Source: Marthasterias glacialis
Lineage: Eukaryota; Echinodermata; Asteroidea; Forcipulatida; Asteriidae
DNA: 64,000 nt
Assembly (NCBI GenBank): GCA_911728455.2
Contig: OU452225.1
Coordinates: 26,756,495 to 26,820,494 of the forward strand
Direction of reading: 5' to 3'
Below the pieces are notes generated by a model, which was given only the letters and a program-made list of their open reading frames with translations, was not told where the DNA came from and made no database searches. Made by a program: the position numbers and the translations under genes. Below, piece after piece: positions 47,981-58,468 of this stretch. Within the stretch, counting starts at the first letter, position 1. Every line of letters begins with the position of its first letter.

Positions 47981-49022
47981 GTAAATCCGTTCAACTTGGA
48001 AAAGTTCATTTGACTGAGTAACATACATTCCCAACAGGAAGATACTTAATTGAGTTCCTTCTGTGAAATGTGTGGTCCCTCAAGTCAAAGGTTAATTTAA
48101 TCAGTTTGTAAAGGAGAAACAACTGATAATATGACCAAATATATACAAGTGATCTTTGTATCTGTTGTTGAAATTGTCATTTTATTTTGTGTTCTTTAAA
48201 TGAAGTTTTCAATAAATGTTGTGTTTTTGAAGTAAAATTGTCATTTTATCTTGGCATTTTACTCTTGATATTGTATCTGATACAAAGTTACACTGTTAAT
48301 GTGTATTGCACTAATTATATTTACACAATCGTGTATCTTGTGCATGTTGGAGTTGAATTGCTACATTGTATATTGTGTGCAATTTGTAGTGCAATGTCAT
48401 TGTTATAAAATGAACTGAATTTGTCATTTTACCCTTACCGCTTTTTGGGTCAAATTTGTAATGATTTAATTTCCAATTTCAATTTGGACTTATATCATTT
48501 ATGCTCAGATATCCATTATTTTTTCATTTTATCTTTTGTCAGTTTTGGTCAAATCTTTTTATCTTGTGCTGTTTTTAGTGACACTATTCTTATTTTGACA
48601 GATGAGATGGAGTTGTGAGAAGAAATGTTGCACTGTTCAATAAACCATTGTAATATTTCTAGATATTCCTCATCATATGCCCAGACATAGTTATCTTTGC
48701 TAATTGATTACATTTTTTTACAGTATATATATCTATTTGCAGCTGCTATGGTGATTTTGGTAAAAGGCACTTGCATCCTCTATGGTGTCTAATGAAACCA
48801 GATGCTACTTTGAGTTACCCACTACTATTGCAGGAGAATGCTTGCCTTTATGTGCTGGTGAGTTATATCACAGTGACAGTGGGTAATATGCAGACTGCAT
48901 TTTTCAGGCCTCTATTGAAACGAAAGCCAAGTTCAGCTGCAGTTTTTTTCAGACGAATGTTGGTTATTTTCAAATAATGTATGAAATTATCAATCCCCTT
49001 AGTTACCATTGACTCTACTTAG

Positions 49023-49477
49023 ACTGAAGATCCTTGTATGGAATGTACATGCTTTGTAAGTCACTCAATATCTCTCTTTGATTATCATCCAAGATGTGTA
49101 CTCCCTGAGGTCTTGATCCATCTCTCGAGAAATCAGGGTTTGGGTTAAGCAGTACTTTGGAAAGGATTTGTTATTCAAAATAAGATTTAATCCTCATGTC
49201 TTGAGACATTAACTCAAACTCCGTCTAGGGCTAAAGAACTCCAAGACTTGTTTGATCATTATTCTCTTTTTTTCTCTCTGGTTGATGAGATTTTAAAATA
49301 AGATTGATTGATATTCTTTTCCGGATGTGAGATGAGTGGTCAGTCACAAGAGAAGATGCACTTTATAAACCTGATGATACACAATAAATGGAATGTTGAT
49401 GTGAAGGAAATACAACACAAAGTCTTATGCCCAACACTGACATGTAAACCAGAATTAGAACAGCCCACCATGTATTG
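49023..49477 (+). pseudogene. Further decayed VWC exon pieces
   Basis: 49023-49055 reads TEDPCMECTCF between a TTAG acceptor and a GTAAGT donor. 49323-49477 shows, over several frames, GCEMSG, then LYKPDDTQ-stop-MEC-stop-CEGN, then CPTLTCKPELEQP. Spacing and cysteines follow a VWC module with TAA and TGA replacing residues next to MEC. Together with 46586 and 47819 these are remnants of one EGF/VWC-type extracellular gene. Confidence 0.55.
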
Positions 49478-49800
49478 GTGAGTCTTTTAAAATATTATTT
49501 GATGACATGGATGAAGTTGATACTCTTGCAAGATGATTAATTGTCCTCCAGCAAGCTTGAAACCACATTACTTGTACCGATTTTGTCAAACATCGGAATG
49601 TTTTCATTGTTTTGCTTCTGATGAACATGTTCTTCTTTGTGTGTTACATTGCATATCAAATTGAAGACATGCAAGTTTTGTTTTCCATACTGTTGATGAC
49701 TTACATTTTTACATATTGATACACAATGTTTTGTTGATCTAACTGCATATCTAAACCATTTCAATTGTATTAACTTGTTATTATGAACACATAATATATA

Positions 49801-50143
49801 AATAATAAATAATAATAATCAGTTTTTCTATAGCGCTTTATCACAGCCTGAAGGCCATTTCAAAGCGCCTCTGACATTGCTACCCCTGGTCACTGGGCCA
49901 TTAACTTCATTCCTTAGACCATCTCAGCTCCCTGGGGAGTATACTGCCGGTGCTGTGAGTAACCGCGCTCCCAGCTAATCATTCGCATGAACAATCTCTG
50001 CCCTCACAGGTACCCATTTACTCCTGGGTGGAAAAAAGTAATTATAGTAAAGTGTCTTGCTCTGGGATTCGAACCAACACTCTGCTGATCAGAAACAGCA
50101 GAGCTTGAGTCCGGTGCCCTTATCCACTCAGCCACAGCACCCC
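49801..50143 (-). repeat. tRNA-derived SINE (inverted)
   Basis: On the minus strand: head GGCTGAGTGGATAAGGGC, B box GGTTCGAATCC (around 50065-50076), AGCAAGACACTTTACTATAA, GGAGTAAATGGGTACCTGTG, CTTTGAAATGGCCTTCAGG, and GCGCTATAGAAAAACTG with an ATT tail. Same subfamily as 25846-26191. Confidence 0.87.
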
Positions 50144-50154
50144 TCATTTCTTTA

Positions 50155-51620
50155 GGTTTACAATTCTACTGCAGTATTGATACTTCAAGGAGGTAATGGA
50201 GGCAATGACCTCAGTGCCCCCTGGTGGGTCATCATTGGTTTACAATTCTACTGCAGGCCTGATACTTCAAGGAGGTAATGGAGACAATAACCTCAGTGTC
50301 TCCTGGTGGGTCATCATTGGCTTACAAATCTACTACAGGCCTGATATTTCAAGGAGGTAATGGAGGCAATGAACTCAGTGCCCCCTGGTGGGTCATCATT
50401 GGTTTACAAATCTACTACAGGCCTGATACTTCAAGGAGGTAATGGAGACAATAACCTCAGTGTCTCCTGGTGGGTCATCATTGGCTTACAAATCTACTAC
50501 AGGCCTGATATTTCAAGGAGGTAATGGAGGCAATGATCTCAGTGCCCAATGGTGGGTCATCATTGGTTTACAATTCTGCTGCAGGCCTGATACTTCAAGG
50601 AGGTAATGGAGGCAATGACCTCAGTGCCCCCTGGTGGGTCATCATTGGTTTACAATTCTGCTGCAGGCCTGATATTTCAAGGAGGTAATGGAGGCAATGA
50701 CCTCAGTGCCCCCTGGTGGGTCATCATTGGTTTACAATTCTACTGCAGGACTGATACTTCAAGGAGGTAATGGAGGCAATGATCTCAGTGCCCCCTGGTG
50801 GGTCATCATTGGTTTACAATTCTACTGCAGGCCTGATACTTCAAGGAGGTAATGGAGGCAATGAACTCAGTGCCCCCTGGTTGGTCATCATTGGTTTACA
50901 ATTCTACTGCAGGCCTGATACTTCAAGGAGGTAATGGAGGCAATGAACTCAGTGCCCCCTGGTTGGTCATCATTGGTTTACAATTCTACTGCAGGCCTGA
51001 TACTTCAAGGAGGTAATGGAGGCAATGACCTCAGTGCCCCCTGGTTGGTCATCATTGGTTTACAATTCTACTGCAGGCCTGATACTTCAAGGAGGTAATG
51101 GAGGCAATGACCTCAGTGCCCCCTGGTTGGTCATCATTGGTTTACAATTCTACTGCAGGCCTGATACTTCAAGGAGGTAATGGAGGAAATGACCTCAGTA
51201 CCCCCTGGTGGGTCATCATTGGTTTACAATTCTACTGCAGGCCTGATACTTCAAGGAGGTAATGGAGGCAATGACCTCAGTACCCCCTGGTGGGTCATCA
51301 TTTGTTTACTATTCTACTGCAGGCCTGATACTTCAAGGAGGTAATGGAGGCAATGACCTCAGTACCCCCTGGTTGGTCATCATTGGTTTACAATTCTACT
51401 GCAGGCCTGATACTTCAAGGAGGTAATGGAGGCAATGACCTCAGTACCCCCTGGTGGGTCATCATTTGTTTACTATTCTACTGCAGGCCTGATACTTCAA
51501 GGAGGTAATGGAGGCAATGACCTCAGTACCCCCTGGTTGGTCATCATTGGTTTACAATTCTACTGCAGGCCTGATACTTCAAGGAGGTAATTGGGGTAAT
51601 GACCTCAGTGCCCCCTGGTT
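50155..51620 (+). repeat. 82-bp minisatellite, about 18 units
   Basis: The unit begins TTTACAATTCTACTGCAG and continues GCCTGATACTTCAAGGAG, GTAATGGAGGCAATGACC, TCAGTGCCCCCTGGTGGG and TCATCATTGG. Variants (GACAATAACCTCAGTGTCTC in units 2 and 4; TTTGTTTACTATT near 51300 and 51464) alternate with a period of two units, so a 164-bp higher-order repeat is present. 82 is not a multiple of 3 and no long frame exists. Each unit contains acceptor-like CTGCAG and donor-like GGTAAT 18 nt apart. Confidence 0.92.
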
Positions 51621-51774
51621 ACTGCCTTGGTGCCTACGGTTGAAGTAGAAGTTTCCATTTCCTTCCTGGAGGTGCCCTTTACTAAGGAAAACAATGCCTT
51701 GCCCTTACAAGAATGAAGTATCAGGCCTTCTACTAGATTTCACTTTCACAGCATCTTCCTCTTTTTCGTCTTAG

Positions 51775-51892
51775 TTCTTTACAGAAGGAGAATTTAAGTC
51801 TAGTTCAGCATCTTGAGGATGAGAAGTGTGGTAATCTTAAGCTGAAGCAGATGAGGTCACTGCTGGAACATGAACTAGACCAAAGAAATCAG
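51775..51892 (+). CDS. Coiled-coil exon of an unrecognised gene
   Basis: A CTTTTTCGTCTTAG acceptor and AATCAG/GTATGAG donor bound 118 nt (phase 2 in, phase 0 out). The peptide is SLQKENLSLVQHLEDEK, then CGNLKLKQMRSLLEHELDQR, then NQ. It is rich in L, E, K and Q with leucines at heptad-like spacing, so a coiled coil is likely. The next strong acceptor (52673, TTATCTTTCCAG) would read FPLIDPCQRGFPIGQ and then stop. I do not recognise the protein. It is probably part of the gene whose other exons lie at 58-62.7 kb. Confidence 0.55.
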
Positions 51893-52767
51893 GTATGAGT
51901 AAGCCTCTTCCTGTTACACGGTTACACAGTAAACCGACCGATCGTCCTGTTACACGGTTACAGTTTTACAGCTCGGACAACCGTCAAAAACTGCACTTAA
52001 AAGTGCACACCACATTGCCATCACGATGTACGCCCTCTATTGTTGAAGTATACCAGTGCATTATGACAAAACGCCTTTACCCAAGAATAGACGAATCTGT
52101 GCATGGTTGGTACATCGCTGGTGCACAAACTGCTAGACGTTTTCACAGCATTGTAATCGCTGGTGCCACGCGAAAACAATTGAAAGTATGGTCTGTGGAG
52201 CTAGTTCACCGGCAATTGCAGCATGTTTACTAAAAACTACACAATATATAGGCTTTATTTAGCTAACACTTTATCATTTACGATACCCTGTCCAAATTGA
52301 AATGCTATTGGTTGCTCTCCATTATTAAAGTTGGGAGCATTACGGTTATAAATAAAGGCAAAATAATGGATAACCCGTGATGTAGTTCAGCCAAATAAAT
52401 GACAAGGATCTTTGTTTGTGGGATAAAAAGACAAACAAATAGTTTGTTGGAACTGTCTATTAACAGCACAATGACAAACTACCCATCCATTCAAAAGAAA
52501 AAATCTGTGGTACGTTAGTTTTATGCACCTTCAGTGGTACAGGATTTATTGGTTGTATGGTGTTTGTAGTGGAAACTGGAGGATTTGAATGATTTTCCTT
52601 TTCCAAACACCACTGATGTGTCATGCCTTTCAACTGTGTTTGATGTAACCATGGTTTCTTATCTTTCCAGTTTCCTCTGATAGATCCATGTCAGAGAGGT
52701 TTCCCCATTGGTCAATGAGCTGACATTTCATAACCGATGGAGCCTGGTGCCTATATGTGCCATATTA
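51893..52767. other. Intron-like sequence, no recognised element
   Basis: A 112-codon frame at 51895-52233 opens exactly after the donor. It is rich in R, T and H with no domain. It could be a read-through extension, but the strong GTATGAG donor makes intron more likely. No repeat match was seen. Confidence 0.35.
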
Positions 52768-53131
52768 CTCAGACTTAATTTACAAGGTAATACTTTTGTC
52801 ATTTATTCAAACTGAACAGTTGGGCTATTTTGTGTTAATAAAAGTAAAAAGAAGACAGCGATATTCTCAAAAAATTATTATTATTGCAGAGGTTTTAAAA
52901 AAATAATACCTTGCATAGGTCTTTTAGCATTTAGCCTGCTATGCACAACATCTCTCTTTCCATGGCAACTTACTTCATCAATGTTCACTTAAATTGTAGA
53001 GTAGAGGATGAGAATAAATACATCTGTTATAAAGCCAATGATGTATTACCTCTTTAACCAATAATGTTATCCTGTCACATCCCTTATAAATTCCAAATAA
53101 CAGCAAACCCTTTTTTTGGTTGTATCTGCAG

Positions 53132-53219
53132 CCATGTTAGTCTTAAGAAATCTACTCATCAACAAGTAGATGGCCAAGTTCCAAATAACATCATCCAATG
53201 TTGCCTTCAGTGCAAGCGG
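53132..53219 (+). CDS. Candidate exon (HVSLKK type), function unknown
   Basis: A GTTGTATCTGCAG acceptor and AAGCGG/GTAAAT donor bound 88 nt, phase 2 in and 0 out. The peptide is HVSLKKSTHQQVDGQVP, then NNIIQCCLQCKR. The copy near 59160 keeps the frame, while the copy near 54968 has a stop (CL-stop-CK) and a lost donor. Conservation among duplicates alone does not prove coding. Confidence 0.3.
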
Positions 53220-53526
53220 GTAAATATATACAAGCACTTGTTTTAATCCAGAGATCATTGTAGAAAGCAATGGATTTAATTTTATAATCTTGGTTGTTGT
53301 TTGACTTTTTTTTAAGGTTTTTGTCAGTTATTTTCTAATCATATGGCAATATTTAGCTACTCTTTTAAAAGCTCCTCACAGGCACGGTAATTTTTGTTAA
53401 TACAGTCATGTAGGGCTTAAAGAATGTTTGAATCATTGTATTTCAACTTTTAAAAATTTGGAGTTCTAGTGTAAAGATTTGTCTTGAAAATTTGTTGTGT
53501 TAAGTGGTTTGTTAACTTTGCATTAA

Positions 53527-53991
53527 CCCTCAAAGAGCCGTTTTTGTTTAAGCTTTCCACAGCCGGGGGGGATTCCCCCCCCCCCAGATCTCAGCCATGC
53601 AATGTTGGATTTTGATGATATTTGTTACGGTAATAGAGCATTACGTGATAAGTATCTGTGAGAAATTTATTTGAATTAATTAATGTATCACGTAATTATA
53701 GCTCATTAATTGGCAAAAGACTTCCTGAAAATAAACACTACGTACATGCTTTTGTGTAGTAAGTCAATGGAAACGTTTGCATCAAATTAGAACATACTTC
53801 CGAAAATCTCTCACTGTGAGAGAACTGCAACTCCAATTTCCATAAATTTTGTGTCAAAATGTGCCTCATACATTGGCCAAAAAAGTCATAAAGGCTCAGC
53901 GCGCAGGAAAAAAACGATGAGACACTATTTAAAAAACAAAACGGGGGGGGGGGGGGAATTCTGCCCACCCCCCACCTCGGTTCTTTGAGGG
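53527..53991. mobile_element. piggyBac-like MITE with empty site in the duplicate
   Basis: TTAA flanks (53523-53526 and 53992-53995) enclose ends CCCTCAAAGAGCCG and the inverse CGGTTCTTTGAGGG. Runs of C (about 53577-53585) and G (about 53943-53956) lie inside the ends. The other duplicate has an unoccupied TTAA at 57857-57860 within matching flanks (GTTTGTTAACTTT-CATTAA). No transposase, 465 bp. Confidence 0.85.
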
Positions 53992-54095
53992 TTAAGCCCA
54001 CAATCTGCTGTTTCTTGCATTAATATGACCATCCAATGTGAACTACTTTATGAAACAAATTTTCTGCCATCTTGTTTAATCTCATCTCTTTTCAG

Positions 54096-54259
54096 ATAAA
54101 TGCAAAGAAGCTAGGCAAGTCCCGACATGATGCAGATCAGGTTATTGCAGGCCAGTCTGACATAGAGGGCGGTATTCAGGATAAGGCCTGGTATGCTAGA
54201 GAAAAAGTCAACTCTGCATAGAGAAAACTACAAAGAGTAAAACCATCCAACATAACCAA
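54096..54259 (+). pseudogene. Duplicate copy 1 of the INAKKLGKS exon, with stop
   Basis: Same length (164 nt), acceptor and donor position as the intact copy at 58148. It reads INAKKLGKSRHDADQ, but has TAG where the intact copy has AGG (SA-stop-RKLQRV), and the donor is GTAATG instead of GTAAGG. The paired exon follows at 54376-54422 with a 6-nt insertion (FGHSQNV). This copy looks inactive. Confidence 0.55.
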
Positions 54260-54375
54260 GTAATGTAAACTAATGGCAATCCTAATGGATTAGATCTTAC
54301 TCATCTTTGAAGTTTCAAATCTGCCTAACACATTTGTTTCTTCCCTTTCCCCATCTGTTTCTTCTAATTTTGCAG

Positions 54376-54422
54376 ATGTGCGCTGACCTTTGGCCATAGC
54401 CAGAATGTTACATTTAATCAAG
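54376..54422 (+). pseudogene. Duplicate copy 1 of the ALTFGQNVTFNQ exon
   Basis: Follows TTTTGCAG and ends TCAAG/GTATGC as in the 58428 copy, but is 47 nt instead of 41 because of an in-frame 6-nt insertion. It would read CALTFGHSQNVTFNQ. Since the preceding exon has a stop, it is probably not used. Confidence 0.45.
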
Positions 54423-55323
54423 GTATGCAGCGAGATACTGTTAGTCCCATAAATAGAGTCTGTTAAGTTTACATTTCCTCTATTAAAGTGCATGTAAGTT
54501 ACAGACAATGCATGTAATTGATAACTCTTGAAATGTACTGGTTATATTCTGAATCTCACTGCTAGGAAAAGCCATTCCGTTTCAATCGAGTCCTCCAAAC
54601 ATGCTCCAAAGAAGTATTTCTGTCTGAAAGATTGTCAAAGTCATTTCCTTGCAAGAATAAAATATTGAAAGTGACCAAAGCACTGGTGCTTTTGTCAATT
54701 ATTGCAAGTTCCTTGATGAGATGATTTATGTTCAACACATTTATCAAACCAAATTTTAGATGCTGGTAAAAATTCAAAATGCAGGACATTTGCTAGATCT
54801 TCAGACTTCATCAACGTTCACTTCAACTGTAAAGTAGAGGATGGGAATAACTGCATCTGTTTTAAAACCAATGATGTATTACCGTACCTCTTAACCAATA
54901 ATTATAACCTGTCACATCCCTTATAAATTCAAAATAACACAAACCCTTGTTTTGGTTGAATCTGCAGCCATGTTAGTCTTAAGAAATCTACTCATCAACA
55001 AGTAAATGACCAAGTTCAAAATAACATCATCGAATATTGCCTTTAGTGCAAGCAGTTAAAATTATTTACAAGCAATTGTTTTAATCAAGAGATCATTGTA
55101 GAAAGCAATGGATTTAATTTTATAATTTTGGTTGTTGTTTGACTTTTTGTTAACGTTTTGTCAGTAATGTTCTAATCATTTGGCGATATTTAGCTACTCT
55201 TTTAAAAGCTCTTTACAAATTGTTGGCTTTGCAAAGATCAGTAGATATTTTGTTGTTTCTGCCTGTCTGGTGCCCTCTTTTGTGCTTTTCTGCTGTTCAG
55301 GATTTTGTTTTTGTCCATTACAG

Positions 55324-55363
55324 AGAGTGCAAAGGCAGCTTGTTAACCAGCAGACAGCAAGTT
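55324..55363 (+). pseudogene. Duplicate copy 1 of the QRQLVNQQ exon
   Basis: After TTTGTCCATTACAG it reads RVQRQLVNQQTA. Compared with 59517 it lacks the IVNRQQ-coding insertion, so a donor at the same place would leave a different phase. The status is uncertain. Confidence 0.35.
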
Positions 55364-55795
55364 CACATTTCTTGATGATGGAGTTCACAGTGTTTGTTAA
55401 ACACAGGGTTGCTCGGTGATTCCTGGCAGAGACTTTATAAGGTGAGAGTTCCTTTTTTGTTGGTCATTACAAAGGTAAGATGTACTGACTCTACCTACAG
55501 GAAGAGAAGAAGGTGATCCAAGGGGTGGTGTACAGGGCACCACTAACATTTAAACAAAGGCTGATAATTGTTCTAGCAGTTTATTGGGAGCCACTTTGGC
55601 AACAATTATTTTATTTTCAACATTATTTTGGATAATTTAACATGATGTAATTTGCTGCGGCGCAGCCAAGGTATTTTCACTGGGGAACACAGGGAAGGGG
55701 GGCTCAAGTACAGTTTTTGTTACAGAATTACATGTATCTCTTTTTTTTTTTCGTGGGGTAGGCACCTGGCAAAGACTGTAAATTTGTAGGGGCAA

Positions 55796-57110
55796 GTGCC
55801 CCCCCCCCACTGCCCAGCCCGAACCCTCCGGCCTCACCACTAGCAAGATGCTGCTATGAGCAAGAGTTCTTCCTCCACTGCCCAGCCCCCAACCCTCCAG
55901 CCACACTGCTACTAAGATGTTGCCATGAGCAAGAGTTGCTTCCCAAAAGCCTAGCCCCAAACCCTCCGGCCACACTGCTAATAAGATGCTGCCATGAGCA
56001 AGAATCGTTCCCCCACTGCCCAGCCCCCAATCCTCCGGCCACGGCGCTAGTAAGATGCTGCCATGAGCAAGAGTTCTTCCTCCACTGCCCAGCCCCCAAC
56101 CCTCCGGCGGCACTGCTTGTAAGATGCTGCCATGAGCAAGAGTTGCCCCCCACTGCCCAGCCAAAACCCTCCAGCCACACCGCTAGTAAGATGCTGCCAT
56201 GAGCAAGAGTTGTTCCCCCACTGCCCAGCCCCAAACCCTTCAACCACACCGCTAGTAAGATGCTGCCATAAGCAAGAATTGTTCCCCCACTGCCCAGCCC
56301 CAACCCTCCGGCCACACTGCTAATAAGATGCTGCCGTGAGCAAGAGTTGCCCCGCCCCACTGCCCAGCCCTCTACCCTCCAGCCACACTACTAGTAAGAT
56401 GCTGCGATGAGCAAGAGTTGCCCCCCACTGCCCAGCCCCCAACCCTCCTGTCACACCGCTAGTAAGATGCTGCCATGAGCAGGAGTTGTTCCCCCACTGC
56501 CCAGCCCCCAACCCTCCTGTCACACCGCTAGTAAGATGCTGCCATGAGCAAGAGTTGCCCCCCACTGCTCAGCCAAAACCCTCCAGCCAGACTGCTAGTA
56601 AGATGCTGCCATAAGCAAGAGTTGTTCCCCCACTGCCCAGCCCCAACCCTCCGGCCACACTGCTAGTAAGATGCTGCCATGAGCAAGAGTTGCCCCCCAA
56701 TGCCCAGCACCCTACCCTGGGGTCTACACCGCTAGTAAGATGCTGCCATGAGCAAGAGTTGTTCCCCCAATGCCCAGCCCCAAACCCTTCGGCCACACTG
56801 CTAGTAAGATGCTGCCATGAGCAAGAGTTGTTCCCCCACTGCCCAGCCCCCAACCCTCCGGCCACACCACTAGCAAGATGCTGCCATGAGCAAGAGTTGT
56901 TCCCCCAATGCCCAGCCCCAAACCCTCCTGCCACACAGCTAGTAAGATGCTGCCATGAGCAAGAGTCGCCCCCCACTGCCTAGCCCCCAACCCTCCGGCC
57001 ACACCGCTACTAAGATGCTGCCATGAGCAAGAGTTGTTCCGCCAATGCCCAGCCCCTAAACCTCCTGCTACAATGCTAGTAAGATGCTACCATGATCAAG
57101 AGTTGCCCCC
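55796..57110. repeat. 69-bp minisatellite, array 1 (about 19 units)
   Basis: The unit contains CCCCCACTGCCCAGCCCC, AACCCTCCGGCCACACCG, CTAGTAAGATGCTGCC and ATGAGCAAGAGTTGTT. The period is 69 bp, so frames stay open: LVRCCHEQELFPHCPAPNP on plus, GLGAGQWGNNSCSWQHLTS and GWGLGSGGTTLAHGSILLA on minus. These periodic frames follow from the repeat length and carry no splice or start context. The array begins beside a GGGGCAAGTGCCCC palindrome. Confidence 0.92.
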
Positions 57111-57305
57111 TGGGTCACTCAGACTTAATTTACAAGGTTATACTCATGTCATTCATTCATACTGAACAGTTGGGCTATTTTGAGTTAATAGAAGTAAAAC
57201 GAAGAAAGCAATATTCTTAATAACAAAAAATGTTGCAGAGGTTTAAAAAAAAAAAATACCTTGCATAGGCACGGTAATTTTTGTTAATACAGTCATTTAG
57301 GGCAA

Positions 57306-57772
57306 CCCTCAGAGCAGCCACGAGGATAAAAAATAATCCAATGGTTACCAAATATGGTCATAATTTTTTTTTCAATGGGCCAATAAGGCCAAGATTCCAT
57401 GTAGTCCTCACCCCTGGTACACCCCACAAGCCTGTAGACTCCCATTGGACAGACCCTAACCAGTGCGGAGTAAGGAGTGTTGAAAGACAGCAGCCACCTG
57501 TCTCAGTGTAGTAATTGATTGACCCTGTGTCAAGTATTCCCTTGGGACAGGGTGGTATGCACTTTGTGAAAACAACTTGCGCCGCATACTGGTCGTAAAT
57601 AACACAAGTCTAAGTCTTGACTGGCTTGACTGGCACTCCAATTCACTAATTATATAGATTAAAATAGGTTTGGGCTTGCTGTTGGGGGTTTTACGTTAAA
57701 AAAAACTGGGTGGATAAAAAAAAAGACTTATGGATGAACCGCGTGATTTTTTTTTTGTGGCTGCTCGGAGGG
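57306..57772. mobile_element. piggyBac-like MITE, second family member, empty site in copy 1
   Basis: The ends CCCTCAGAGCAGCCAC and GTGGCTGCTCGGAGGG are inverse apart from one base. TTAA follows at 57773-57776. On the left the expected TTAA reads GCAA. The duplicate locus keeps the unoccupied TTAA at 53417-53420 inside matching flanks (TAGGGC-TTAA-AGAAT). 467 bp, no transposase. Confidence 0.82.
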
Positions 57773-57961
57773 TTAAAGAATTTTTTTAAAAATTGGAATT
57801 CTAGTGTAAAGATTTGCCTTGAAAATTGTTGTGTTAAGTGGTTTGTTAACTTTACATTAAGTCCCCAAACTGCTGCTTCTTGCATTCATATGGCAATCCA
57901 ATGTAAACTACTTTATGAATAAAAACTTTCTACCACTTTGTTTAATCTCATCTCTATTCAG

Positions 57962-58005
57962 ATAAATGCAAAGAAGTTAGGCAAGTCCCCACATGATGCA
58001 GATCA
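57962..58005 (+). pseudogene. Truncated third copy of the INAKKLGKS exon
   Basis: After CTATTCAG it reads INAKKLGKSPHDAD and is cut at 58005, where the right end of a piggyBac-like MITE begins (58008-58057, ending CTTTAAGGG-TTAA). It marks the junction of the internal re-duplication. Confidence 0.7.
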
Positions 58006-58007
58006 TG

Positions 58008-58057
58008 GGGGGAGTGGATTCCGCCACCCCCCCCCACCCCCCCCGGCTCTTTAAGGG
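58008..58057. mobile_element. Right-end fragment of the CCCTCAAAG piggyBac-like MITE
   Basis: It contains GTGGATTCCGCC, C runs and GGCTCTTTAAGGG followed by TTAA (58058-58061). The sequence after it, GCCCACAATCTGCTGT, is the same as after the full element at 53991, so the fragment came along with that flank by recombination and did not insert anew. Confidence 0.7.
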
Positions 58058-58147
58058 TTAAGCCCACAATCTGCTGTACATTGCATTAATATGACCATCC
58101 AATGTGAACTACTTTCTGCCACCTTGTTTAATTTCATCTCTTTTCAG

Positions 58148-58311
58148 ATAAATGCAAAGAAGCTAGGCAAGTCCCCACATGATGCAGATCAGGTTATTGC
58201 AGGCCAGTCTGACATAGAGGGCGGTATTCAGGATAAAGCCTGGTATGCTAGAGAAAAAGTCAACTCTGCAAGGAGAAAACTACAAAGAGTAAAACCATCC
58301 AACATAACCAA
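58148..58311 (+). CDS. Intact INAKKLGKS exon of the coiled-coil gene
   Basis: Acceptor CATCTCTTTTCAG, donor CCAA/GTAAGG, 164 nt, phase 0 in and 2 out. The peptide is INAKKLGKSPHDADQVIAGQ, then SDIEGGIQDKAWYAREK, then VNSARRKLQRVKPSNITK. It is charged and helical with basic clusters. I recognise no family. The phase matches the end of the coiled-coil exon at 51892 and the start of the exon at 58428. Of three copies this is the only complete, stop-free one. Confidence 0.6.
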
Positions 58312-58427
58312 GTAAGGTAAACTAATGGCAATCCTAATGGATTAGATCTTACTCATCTTTGAAGTTTCAAATCTGCCGAACACATTCATTTCTTCCCTTT
58401 CCCCATCTGTTTCTTCTTATTTTGCAG

Positions 58428-58468
58428 ACGTGCGCTGACCTTTGGCCAGAATGTTACATTTAATCAAG
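58428..58468 (+). CDS. Short exon RALTFGQNVTFNQ
   Basis: Acceptor TTATTTTGCAG, donor CAAG/GTATGC, 41 nt. Joined to 58311 it completes K and reads RALTFGQNVTFNQ, ending in phase 1. This is the phase needed for the exon at 62664. The three-exon chain stays open across both joins, which supports real exons. Confidence 0.58.

Noticed and set aside
50155-51620. CRISPR-like array
   Set aside because: The whole 82-bp unit is conserved with no unique spacers, and the context is an animal genome. It is a minisatellite.
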